From the NCBI RefSeq assembly GCF_030463565.1, contig NC_134652.1:18825397-18889396 (forward strand): DNA of 64,000 bases, given 5' to 3'. The translations under genes and the position numbers were made by a program. The stretch is from Pelecanus crispus. Its lineage: Eukaryota; Chordata; Aves; Pelecaniformes; Pelecanidae. Position 1 is the first letter of the stretch; each line of letters opens with the position of its first letter. Under the pieces are notes generated by a model, which saw only the letters and a list, made by a program, of their open reading frames with translations, was not told the DNA's origin and did not search any database. Below are positions 22,870-35,000 of the stretch, one piece after another.

Positions 22870-24970
22870 ACGCTGGCCGTCCGCTTACTGACAGGAGAAA
22901 TCCCAAACCTCCCCCCCGCCAGCAATGCCCCAGGCGTGCTGTAATCCGGCTTTTCCCTCCGGTACCGTGCCGGTCACCGGCCACCCTGCAGCCCTCTGGG
23001 CGCTCTCGCGTTGCGGGGGTCTCGCGTGGGCTCACTGCCTTTTTTTTCTTTTTTTTTTTTCCTGTTTTTCCAGCCTGCCAGCCCGCGGTTCGGTTTTGCC
23101 TGTACCTGTGCCTCGCTCCACGCCTCCCGTCAGCTCGGGAAAGGGCTCTGCGGCGGGAGGAGCAAAGCCTGGTCTGCGGGTCCCAGCTGGGAGCGTGGGT
23201 GTTCACCCCCGAGTCGCCCCGAGCCTGGGGGGGCCGGGGGGGCGCGGGCTGGAGGAGGAGCGGGGCCTGCTCGGGGCCGGGCATCGACCCCAGCCGGGGC
23301 AGCCGCTGACCCGCCTGAGTCAACAGTGGTTATTCATCGGCCTTTCTCCGAAACCATGCGGGCCCGGGGGCGCGGGGAAGGATCACGGAACCCCCCCCGC
23401 GGGGCCGGGCATCCGGGGGTGGGCACCCACGCGGGTCAGCCCGCACCGTCCGGCGTCTCCAGCCCCCCCCCCCGGGGGCCGCAGAGAGGCCCAGGGGTCG
23501 GGGAGCTGCCCCCCGTGGGTGCCGCGGAGGCTTTTAGTGCCAGGCAAGGATTTTGGAGAGCGGCAGGTGACCGCTTCGATGGGCGAGGGGCGGCGGCGCT
23601 GGGGGCGGCCGGGCGCCGCGTCTAAGCGGGTCTACGCTTCGCGAAATGGCAGCTGAGTTTTCTGAATGACTGAGTGCCTTTAGCTTTGGTTTGTTCTTTT
23701 AAAACTGAACGGAACGGGGCCCGAAAACATGAGGTGAACGGGGAGGTGCCGTTGCCACCTGTTCGTGCACGCTGGGAAAAGGGAGAAGCCCCCGGCCGCC
23801 CCCCCGGCCCGGCAAGCTGCTGCCGCTGGCATGGCAGCCCCGGGAGCGGGGCACCGGCCCCGGTGTGACGCCACCCGCGACAGAAGGGAGCCCCGGGCCG
23901 CGCCCGGGCCGCCTCGGGGGTCTCTGCCCGCCCTGGAGCTCGGACGGAGCCCCGGCGCGGTGCGCGCAAGGCGAGGAGATCGCCGTCGGGAGCAGAAAGC
24001 GTGGAGCGGGGCTCCGCTGAGGACGACACCGCTTTTCCATCCGTGGCATCTTCCCCCGCCCAGTGTCGCTGCCGCGGGTCTCGGCCCGGGTCCCCACGGG
24101 GACGGGAACAGCCCGCCCAGAGCCTGCGGGGGTGGCGGGAGCGGGGCGGGGGGCGCCTCCCGGCCCTTTCCCTTCCGTCTTTCCTCCTCTTGGCTGTCTG
24201 TCTTTCCCGACCGGGATCGGGGAGCACGAAACTGGCGTCGCCTCTTCGGGGCGGCTTCGTGTTACGGCTGTGAACACGCGTGGGACAGAGCCGCCGCGCC
24301 GGGTGGGCGGGGGTGCGGGGGTGCGGGGCCTTGGGTGCGCTCGGGTGAGCCCCAATTCCACGCGGGGCGGCGCCGGCATCCCCCGGCCGCGGCGAGGCGG
24401 GAGCCAGCCGCGCTCCGAGACCTGCACGGCCCGCTGGCACGGCGGGAGTGGGGGGCTCTGCCCGCGGCGCAGCCCGGCTCCGCGTCCCGGCCGGCGGAAC
24501 GCGGTCCCGGGAGGCCGGGCTCGTCGAAGCCAGGCGCTTTCCCAGCTGTGCCGGGGGCTGCGGCGGCTCCCCGCAGGTGGGCAGCGCAGATGCATCGTCT
24601 GCAGCCGCCGGGCCGGGGATGTGGATTTCCAGGGTGTCGGGACAGGTGACAACGGGGCTGCCACCCAGGCTCGGCTGCGGGAGTGCCCTGGCTCTCCCTC
24701 CCCGCCGGGCAGGGGGGCTCAGGGCTTCGCGGCGCCTGGGCGAAGCGCCGCGGCGGGGGCGGGGAGCCAGGGGCTGAGCTGCGGCGGCGGTGGGAGCGGT
24801 GCCCCCGCAGCTGCCCCCGCCGCCCGGAGCCCGTTTCCACAGCGGGGGAGACCCGCGTGGGGGTGCCCACGGCCGGCCGGGCGAGCGGCTCTCCCCGGGC
24901 AGTCCCTTCTCCTCGGCAGGAGAAAAACGGCCAGAGCACTTTGCACCGCTCGGCAAAAGCTTCGAGCCCC
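22870..24970. promoter_or_regulatory. Large CpG island downstream of HHEX
   Basis: About 2.1 kb of CpG-dense DNA begins almost directly after the HHEX polyadenylation site. It includes a T-rich tract (about 23041-23060) and a consensus AP-1 motif TGAGTCA near 23316. Long open frames on both strands (23622-24956 minus, 444 codons; 24063-25097 plus, 344 codons) are low-complexity Pro/Gly/Arg/Ala sequences with no known domain and are treated as composition artefacts. The island may be a promoter for a non-coding transcript, an orphan CpG island enhancer, or part of a Polycomb domain. Confidence 0.75.
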
Positions 24971-24979
24971 TTCCGTGCC

Positions 24980-25300
24980 ACCCTGCTTTTCCCCGTTTGT
25001 TTGCCTGTTGGCTATTTCATGCCGAACTAGCACGTATGACCTTTCCAGCACAACTCCCGTCTTGTTTTCGACTCTTTTATCAGCCGATTCAACTTGAAAA
25101 TGGTTATCATTTAGCAGAAAAACAAACAGAAAAGCACATTTTTGTAAGCAAAACGTTAATGATTGGAAGAATTGCACCAATTTCAGCTTGACAGTGTGTG
25201 ATTAATCCTCCGGGTCAGGTACTTATATTTTTAGTCATTAGGTTCGTCGCCCTTTGATATGCGGGACTGTTTCTAGCCTAATAGGATATCGACCAGCCGC
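24980..25300 (+). promoter_or_regulatory. AT-rich block between downstream CpG islands
   Basis: A short AT-rich block separates two CpG islands. It contains TAATCCTC (about 25203-25210, a bicoid/OTX-type core) and CCTTTGAT (25251-25258, a TCF/LEF-type core). Hhex is known to respond to Wnt and Nodal inputs in early endoderm, so these are plausible sites, but short motifs occur by chance and no conservation test was possible. Confidence 0.3.
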
Positions 25301-25309
25301 CTACGTACT

Positions 25310-25600
25310 TTGACTCCTGGCAGAGCGCGGCTCCCCGGCCCGCGGGGTGCCCGGCCCGCTCCGGCCCGGGGGAGCCGCGAGTGGGGCCCCGGCCCGAAGG
25401 CAGCGGCCGGGGGCACCCCCGGGGGCGGGCGGGCGCCCCTCGGTCCGCGGAGGCCGCCCACGCGTGGGGCAGGGCGAGCCCCCCCCCCCCGCTGCTGCGG
25501 ACACGCGTGGGTCAGCCCGTTCGCGCTCCCCGAGGGAGCCCCGAGTGCTTCGGCGGTGTGCGGGGGCGGGGGGAAAGTGGTTGCGCGATGTTTGCCATCC
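25310..25600. promoter_or_regulatory. Small CpG island, downstream edge of the CpG-rich domain
   Basis: About 290 bases of GC-rich, CpG-dense DNA with overlapping open frames on both strands and no coding signature. It is the last CpG island in the window, and composition falls to background immediately after it. Confidence 0.65.
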
Positions 25601-25609
25601 TGGACACTT

Positions 25610-26030
25610 TAATCCTTCGCGCTGAAATGGCCGGAGCCTCTTTCATTGCACAATAATAGGAAATCATAACTTAGGGCTCCGAATTGTTTGCTTTCGCTGC
25701 AAAGGAGCGTCGTCTGCTCGTATCGGATAGCGGAGGGTTTACCGCGCAGTGGAGTGGACAACAATAAATGATATTAGGCCCGAAGAAATCTGCTATCAGA
25801 TGTCTTCTCAGAGGACAAAAAAATCAGACAAAAATCTCTGTGCGTGGGTATTATCGTCTTTCAGCTATGTGTTTATATAAAAAAGGTTAGATTTTAAAGA
25901 CGTTACTTTAGCACGTGAGAAAGTTTCAAGACAGACAGTGCTGAAAACCTGAAATAAGCATCAACAGCAGGTGAGAGCGCGCTGATCTGACCCAGATCAA
26001 CTTGCCATTAATATTTAATGGTGGTTTGGG
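25610..26030 (+). promoter_or_regulatory. Candidate regulatory block with E-box/GATA and paired inverted repeats
   Basis: Just downstream of the last CpG island, TATCAGATG (25794-25802) joins a GATA core and a CATCTG E-box on the minus strand, a composite seen in blood regulatory DNA. Two perfect 7-3-7 inverted repeats follow: TGATCTG/CAGATCA at 25983-25999 and CCATTAA/TTAATGG at 26005-26021. There is no coding potential. Function is inferred only from motif arrangement and proximity to HHEX. Confidence 0.3.
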
Positions 26031-29000
26031 CTTAGCAAGGACAGAAAGAGTTTGTTCGGGTTTGTAGGTGACAACAACTGCTTACCAAAGAGTCTTTGCT
26101 GACTGTAGAGTCTCTGTCTTATTCTGAATCATAGACTTTGTTGCCTTCAGGCCTCACGAGCACAGGAGATGGGTTTTCTTCCTATTTATTCAAAACAGGA
26201 AATCAATGTATATTTCTGAAATATTTCAGGTGGCGCACACCAAGGACAAAAAAACTTGACACAATCGTGACAAAGCCTCATCGTGATAACTTAACTGGCT
26301 CCATTTCACAGCTCCATTGTTTGAGAGCTATTGACAAATGACTACTAAACCCGGGGAATCTCAAGCAAGCCCAGACTGCGTTGTTTTGGTCCCTTGGAGT
26401 CATACCAGCAAATTATTATTTGGTGGACTCTTTTGATTGAGTTGGTGACTTGTGAATTTTCCCCTGAATGTCAGATACCCACCCATGTCATAAAGACATA
26501 ATCTCTAATGGGACTAATTGAGATGTAGATGTTTTTTCCTACCAGACTGATACCCATCCATGCAATTAAGCCTTGATAATAAATAGAACTAATAGTCTCC
26601 CCCCCTCCCCAAAAGGGCCTGACATTAAACGGTCAGAGAGGCTGGGCTCATGCTTGTTCTTAGTTGTGGTAGCGACTTTTTCCTTTTTTTTTTTTCTTCT
26701 TTCCTGAAAGTATTGTTTAAGATGTCAAAGATGCTAGTACAATTCTGGGAAACAGTTACTCTAACTTGTTCACTCTCCAGTCAGCTTGGTAGAAGCAAAA
26801 CAGTGTAAGGAAATATATTAATGACTAAGAATTTATCTGCTGACTTTGTAGAAGACAATTATTACAAGGGGTATGTGTGCACACACACGTTAGACATTGT
26901 CAAGTAGCTGTTTAAAGGCGTAGATTAGATGGAGGGTTGAGTCTGAGTACATTTCAGTAAAATGAAGTCAAAGTCAAAGCCAATTGCTGTCTGGTGGCCT
27001 GTAGAAAGTGAGTTGGTGCTCACAATTGACTAGAAATACTAATGCTAAAGGCACATTGAACTTGGCGTTTGTTGGTACAATTTAGGCAAATGAATTGGGT
27101 TCAAAGATTGAATGGGCATGGAAAAACAAGCTACCATCTCATCAGCCTTAAGGAAAGGGCCATTTCCAGGAGACCTAATTTAATCAAGCTTATTTAAGGA
27201 CTAAAAATCCTATCTGACAAACACATAGACCCCAATACCTTTAAACATGATTTTAACAGGCTGAGTTACAGCCAGCCAGGAGCCCAGACTATGACCTGCT
27301 AAAACTGAGCAAAAGATGACCTTAGTAGACTTTTAGTAGGGTTTGCTTTTGAAAAAAGAGGGCCTGACTGAACTAAATCTACTGAAAAAAGGATCTTTTT
27401 CTCTTGTTGTCTAGACAAGGCCTTCAGGGTTTCCCCGCACGTCAAGTCTGTGCCATTGCTTTGAAAACCTTTGTGGAGAAACTGCTTATTGATTGCTTCC
27501 TATGCTATAATTCTCCTTGGCTGTTGCAGTGGGACTTCCCATGAGCATGGCATGTCATTTTAGAAAGTATTCTGTCATTGTCTAGACAGGTATAAAAGTT
27601 GTATTTTTAGAATGACTTAGCAAACACTTTTTAACACCTTTTAGCGTTTGACTTGTCCTATCTATGCGAGGTTTCAAAACGTGTTAGTCAAGCTGCGTTA
27701 GCTAATATCTTTAAAAACACAACTTGTATCCTAGTCTAGACGTACTGAAAGAGAGTACTTGTCCTGGGATACACCCACATGAGGGTACAACCGTTTTAAA
27801 ATGAGTCAGGACTGTCCGCTACCATGCAATTGTATCTCAATGACTTACTGCAGCTATCAGGATAAAGATCGCAGGTTAAAAGGGGAAGAAGTAACTTTGT
27901 TTTATACACATCAGTTCTTCCACTTCCTTCTCTATATGAGGAGGAACCCTCTTACCCAGCCAAAAACCTCCTAATCTAGCACACAGAGTCAATCAGAGAG
28001 CAGCTCAGACCTGTTGTAGACCTAAGGTATAGACAGACCCAGTTCTGCAAAAGGCCGGGCCAGTGGCCCAGGTTACTCTGCAGGGGCTTGTCCTCCCCAT
28101 CATCATCAGAGCCCTTTGGCTCTGGCCAGGGGAGCCCTTTCCAAACCTACCTTGAATGAAAATAGCCCAAGTTAGTGTAAGCACTTTAAAGAAAAGGTCT
28201 GCACTAGCTTGGTTCATTTTGGCTGATGGGTGTTGGAGCTTTGCTGGCACATTGGAGAAAGTTTTGCTAATTGAAGGAGTTTAGATGGTTGGTTCTGGGC
28301 TCCTTGGCTAGTAAGACACCGGGATAAATTTTGCGCTGAGCATGTCGGTGCCAGTTAGATGTGGGCAGGAACTGTGAATCAGTTGCTCTGTTGGCTGAAA
28401 ACAAACACAGAGCTGTATATAATTCAGGGTGGGAGCAGCTGAGGAGGAGCTGTGCTACGAGTAGAAGAGGCTTCAAGGGGCTCAGAGGCCGAGAGAGCGG
28501 GATGGGACGGTGGCTCTGCAGCCCTGTGGCATCCTGGTACAGGCAGTGGAGCAAACCAGGAATTTCTTCTGAAGTTTGTCAAATGACAAAAAGAAATTTG
28601 CCAAATGATTGCTTTGGGTAAAGCGCAGAGACTGCCCTGGCAGCAGGGACCAGACTACAGCTTTCCATCCCGGTAAGATTTTGGGATAACCGAGCGGCCA
28701 GCACACTCTGCTAGGCCATGGAGGGGGTCTACCCTGCCGAGCTAAGCCCATTTCTTTGGCTTTGGCCCTGGAGGCTGACACAGGCAGCGCTGGCTCACTC
28801 ACCGGTATTGTGCCTCATACAATATTGTCTCCTTGGTGCAACAACAGCCCCCCCACCAAAGCATCTTACCCTGAGTGAAGAGTCTAATTTTATTCAGTGG
28901 AGCAGCAGCGTTAGTGGCAGCAGCAGAGATGGCCGCTCTCGGCAGGTTCTACCACCTGGATCTCGCCTCTGTGAGCAGGCAGGAGACGTGCAGCACTTCC

Positions 29001-32000
29001 CCAAAATCACACCCCTTTACGGTAACTCTTTTTAGGAAGCTGAGGATTGAACCCAATCAGATCACTAGTCACTTTTGAAAATCTCGGTCAGAACTGTATG
29101 CAGGTAATCTTCATGTTGTTCACGGTTTCCCATACTGTGGTACGAGAAGACGACGCTGACGCTGCAATAGCTGAATAAAAGACACCCATTTTCTGCCAGT
29201 GCTACTCTCATAATGAATATTGTTCACACTCAGCACTGGTTTGCTCCACAACCTCCTCTCCCCTCCCCAAACCTTTGGGAGTGTCTGGGTGGTCAGGGTG
29301 TACTCGCAGGAAGTGCAGGTGGTGAATATCAGCATATAAGAATATGTTGTGTCCCTTAATTAAAAAAACCTTACACTGGAAAGTCACCAATTTACCTGTT
29401 AACATCGCCACATTGCACTGCAGTTTTTCTCCCTTTTTAGCCATTGCCTGATATTTTTGCTGGAACAAAATATATGCTACCTGCAGGTGGAAACAAATGT
29501 TTTTGCTAGAGAAGAGAATTATGCTACAGATGCCTGTGTGATGTGACATCAAAACTCCTCTGAACGTAATGTGTGGTGGGATATGACTGCTCGATTTCAG
29601 AATCTTCTGCAAGACAGCAGAAGCTCCCTATGCTTCAGGTAATAGATATCTTACACTCACAGTCGTGGTTGGGGAGGGCAGTTTATACTGATTCATTATC
29701 AGCCACTCCAAAATGAGATCGCTGTGTTGTAATATAGCCCTTGGAAGGGGTTTCCTGACAAAATTATTTTATGGTTTTGTGCATTTTTTTTCAAATATGA
29801 TAATTTTGCCTCATGACTGTCTCCTGAACTATCAATCGCATGGTTCATTAACATGACCTGTAGAATCTTATTTCCTATATATGTAATCAATACACCTAGC
29901 ACTGCCAGCTGAAGGACACATGATTATATTTTAAAATACAGAGTATTAAGTTATTTGTTGGTTGCACTAGAACAAATGTAGGATAAATAATGCCGTTAAA
30001 CAACAAACAAATTAAGGCCTTATTTTTCCTTAGTTGCTTACGGAATCTGCATTACTACATACTTTCCATTATTTGCAAATTACACCAGACTGATTGAATA
30101 AATGCTTTAAAATGGGTCCTGAACACTGGTTTAGAAGCACAGAGGAAGTGGTTTCTTAGACAACTGCTACCCACATATTGATTTGATAACAGGGAGGTGG
30201 AGGGGCGAAGATGATTATGTTGATGTACGGAGCTGTTGATTGTTTAATTGAAGGTAAAATTTTTAGCTTCACTAGTCAATTACCTGATCTCATTAAGTTC
30301 TTAAAAATCACTAAAATACCATTCTGGCCGAAGCAGCTGCACTTTGCTACTATATTGTCTAAAGCATTAGGAAAATCATTTGCTAATGGTGATTTACAAG
30401 TGTAAACATGTGACATTTTTAGCATCTGAATAAGCTTTCTCCATGTGAGAGGTCTTGAATAGCTACCATGCACCACCTATGTAAAGACAAAGAAGGATAT
30501 GAAATGTGTTTTTATGTTTGCTTAAATGAACTGTAAACTCCTAAATATTTCAAGGCTTGGGCTAAATATTCAAACCTTATCAACAGAGTGGAAAATGGAA
30601 GAAGAAAATCACAATTTCTTGACATTAAAGCTGTTTCAAGTATAAATGTAAGAAGTTGTTCAGTGCCTGGCACAAAACAGAGGTTGTTTTAAGGATAAAT
30701 GTAAACTAAGACAGCATTTGGCATCCCTGTGGAGGAAGATGCCCCGTGCTATGAAGCTGCTATAGACGCCAACCTGGCAGCACAAGGTAACGGTGCTCTG
30801 GGGACTCCGGAGCAGCAAGGACGACTTGTGCTGTGCCTGGCCTCCTTACTTTGGAAGCTGCTGATAGGGGGCTTTGCATAGCACCTCCCAGATTCTGCAC
30901 ACCACGGTGCGCGCGGTACTGACAAGCACTGCTGGTTTCCTTGCAGAAGAAGGAGTCTGGGATGAATTTCTTCATTCTTGCAAGCAATGTGACTTCAGTC
31001 ACAAGAACTTGATGAACTCTCAAAAGGAGCTAGACATGTTTTCCTCTCAGTGCAAAGATGTAACAAGAGGTTATGAATCAAGTTCCAGAATGAGAGATAA
31101 AGGAAGAATTGCCTTTCTTTTTTGTTTTTTTTCTTTTCTCCTTCACAAAGGGGAAATGGTAGATATTAGTAGTTGAGAAATAATTTAGAACAACTTCAGT
31201 AACACCAGCGCTTCCCAGGTTTTGGGGTTATTCCCATTGATGGCTGTTACTGGTTCTGTTTCAATCTGTGTATCGCTTAACAGTCTCTTTGGAGTCAAAG
31301 ATGACTGTCAAAATATGAAGAAGGAACAAAAGCGCATAGCACTCATGAAGAAAGGTGCCAGTTCCCCAACCTTAGAGCACAAGCCTCCAAACATCTCAGG
31401 AAATAAAATTATTATCTCCCAGTAGTTATGTATTATAACTTTAAGTTCCCATACCTCAGTAGTTCCCAAACAACCTGTCTGCCTGTTACGTTTTTGGGTA
31501 CCTGAATTGCAGTGCAAAGTGCAATGCAATGAAACTGCTAGTGTTGCATTTTGAGGTTATGTAAATTGGCAACCGGATTCTGCACAAGGCATTGAAATAA
31601 ATTATGAGATCAACCCCACATTCTAGGGCATTCACAGGGAGTCCTCCTTAATGTTACGGTAGGTGCCATAAGGTTTTTTATGTTCTAACACAAACAGTGG
31701 CATGAAAAAGACAAAAACCACTTTTCAATAAGACAACATCGATTTAGGTCTTTGAGACTGCAAAACTACTCAGGGTCTGGGTTTTTTTTTCCTTTTTCTG
31801 TTTTTTTTTAGACTGGCTATTGCCTTTTCAGGGTGTGGGGAGGGGGACGTCTCGGTCCTGCACTGCTCTGTATTGGCTGTGGAACTGGGCAGAAAGAGTA
31901 GGAGCTGTGTAGAGCTGTTCTGTGACTCACTTGTACTGTCAAGGCAGACAAATCTGTTATGCCAGCGTTATTGTGATCAACCCGTCTGTCCAAAATGGTA

Positions 32001-35000
32001 CTGAAACCTTTCTCAGGTTTAAATAGCACAAACCCATTTTCGGAAGGGGTAGAGCCACTATAACTTGGTTTACCATCACAGTTTCTGGCGGGGTAGCAAA
32101 TTCGGCTGTGATTTGTTTACAGGAACAATTAAACCATTTTAAACACTGATTCAAAGGCATTTCTTGGTGATAGCTGCTATCAACAGTGGGTTGACTTCCT
32201 ACTCGGTAAGTGGGCCAGGAGAGCCATCCTGGTGGAAATGAGAGCCTGGGAGCTCTCCTCCGAGCAGAGCCCTGTACGATAGGAAGTCCCGCAGAGAGAA
32301 GCTCTGGGAATAGCCAGCTCGGGAAAGTGCCCAGGGCCAAGTATTTGCAGAACTGTTCTGAACTATCGTTCTGCTTAAGGTCTTTGTGGTTTTGAGATAA
32401 GAAACTGAGGAAACTGAATAAAAGCAACTACCCACCAAAAGAGTTGTATAAGAATATCACTTCTGTGCGCAATCTCCTCCCCCTTACAGATCCGTGCGCT
32501 GGAGGAGGCTGCCTCACTGCTGTTGGTAAACAACTTTTGAAGCGTTTGACTGGCATTAAAGTTCATGCAGCTTAAGAAATTAAGAAATGCCAAATATCTC
32601 CTAACCTGCACCCTGAAGGACACATGCTGCTACATGGCTATACATTTACAAGAATCCTTTGCAGAATAGAATGGTGGAGAAGAATCAGGGTGTCATTTTC
32701 TTGAATATAATAAGTATTTAATTCTGAAATCCAGCTTTTTTAAGTTCTCCTTAGTTTTGTGTGTTTTTGTGGGTTTATCTTCAGTGATTTTTCACTTTAT
32801 TTTCCGAGTATGAAGAACTATTTCTCTGGTAGCATGAGCTATACCAAATCCCACAGGGTGCACTTACTATTGATTTCTGTGGCAGACTTACCTAGGAGTG
32901 TCAGCCTAGAGAGATCTTTTTCCTAATCAATAAATCAACACATTTCCTAAAATGCAGGTGGTAGGTGATTACTTATTTTGTGTCTTTCATTCCTTTTTCA
33001 TTTGAGTGGAGCTCATGCTGTCTTACACAGTGCTGGATTGCATTTAAACTTTCTAAACAAGTTCTCTAGAAAAGGAGCAATTACAGTGCAGCGTATTTTG
33101 AAACTACAAGAGTCTGAAGCCATAGTATTTGACAATAAAGCACTTTTCTCAAACTTCTGCCAAGAATCAGCTAAAGTATAATTCTGGGAATATAATGCAT
33201 AGTGAATTAAGATATTTCAGTGATTTGTGAGGATTTGTCTCATTCTATTTCTAGATATGAGTAGGTAATTAACTAGCCCATAAATATTTATACATTTTAA
33301 AGAAGAATTTCCTCATGCCCACTAAGACCAGTAATATATGATACAAAAACACCGAAGTGTTTGATTTTACTTCAGCTGTAATCTTTTCTCTAATTAGGTA
33401 CATCTTATTCCCAAGACAATACACTTTCTGACAAACCTTTTCATATGATCACTCACAGATATTAAGGCTTTTAATAGTCACATCGTTCAATGCTTATATT
33501 GCCTAGCCTACATCTACTGTGAATCTATTAATGTCCTGCTTTTAATTCCTAATGATACTAAAATTAAATTAGCTATGTGCTCTCTTACAACGTCTGTCTC
33601 CAGATCTAGAAGGCTGTTTATTCAAGCAATCAGGGAAGTTAGCTGTTCACTGGCAGGGCAAGTGTCTGCAAATAGTCTCTGCAATAACATATTAGCCACT
33701 GCAAATGGAGGAATATGAATTAAGCATATAGATTTTGCACTTGTTTCCCTTGTGCCTCCCCCCTTTCCTTGGCATGTTTGCTAATACATTTGTAATGTCA
33801 GAAATGGCTCCAAATGTTGAGCATTAATTAGACGTGGGAACTGGAGCATAAAATAACATCTACATTTTATCCTTTTTAATCAAGAGGAAATGCTCTAATG
33901 TTGGATTTAGATTTAATGCAAAACTAAATATTTGACTCACTATATATTATGTCAGTAGATTAGCTGGTATTTATCACAGTTTTCAAAACTAGGGCTTTAA
34001 TGCCTCATTTGACATGATTTTGTCAGTCCCTGGCAGAAAGCTGATAAACCGTCCATTTATGCCATTACAGCTGCCTCTTGTAGCACTGTGCTGCTATGGA
34101 GAGGGGTCAGTTGTCATTTCCTTAAAGCCTTTGGTTTTGGTCATTTTATAACAGGTTGATCTTTAAAGTTCATTTGGCTGTATTACAGTAGATAAGTTCC
34201 GGACTATAAATCAGGTTTGATGGTACAAAAATAGCTTAAATTGACAGAGTGGCCAAAAGTTATCTAAATACTGCACTCTTTCTGTCAAGGTAGCTGAAGC
34301 TGGAGTTAAAACTACCACTGAACTTGCATTTTTCCCTTATTTTCAGTTTCTTGTCTATAGGAATTTTTTGTTTTCTTTGCTTCGGCATTTTTTTTTTTCC
34401 TGAACAGGTAGCAAGAAGAAAGGTTTTCCACACCAAATGGCAAAGCTGAAATGGACCAAATTATATGGCCTCTGCTGACCAGATAAGATGATTCCAGAAG
34501 ATCCTCTAGCTCTAAAACCCTCTCCAGGCATGTGCTATTGCCCAGGTGGGATTGTGAGAATGGGCAGCATGTTACCCTGCACCCCGGCTCTTAGAGACAA
34601 CATGGATATGCCAGTGCCATGTACCCTGAGCTCAGAAGATCTGCACTGGGAATGTCATTAGTCCTACTGACTTCTGTTGTATTACTTGCCATTTCCACTG
34701 GGAAGAGCTGATATACTCACAGGCCCAACTACAGATGTGTTTGAGATGATGAAAGCCACCTACATTGTCTGAGATGATGGAAGCCCATGTACAAAATGGT
34801 TCCAACCATTCCTCCGGAACAGGGCAGATTCTCCATTTATACAAATGCTGTGCTACACTCCTTTTGTAAAGTCCAAATTACATCAAGTCCTATTATAAAT
34901 GCAGCAAAACTATTTACCATTAATTTCTAATTCATCTCCTTTCTTCTTGGTTTTAGAAGTGGCTATTGTGTCACTGACCCACTGATAGGGCTGCAGCACT

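Noticed and set aside
23622..24956. 444-codon minus-strand open frame in the downstream CpG island
   Set aside because: It overlaps several other long frames on both strands. The translation is low-complexity Pro/Gly/Arg/Ala without domains, as expected where GC content suppresses stop codons.
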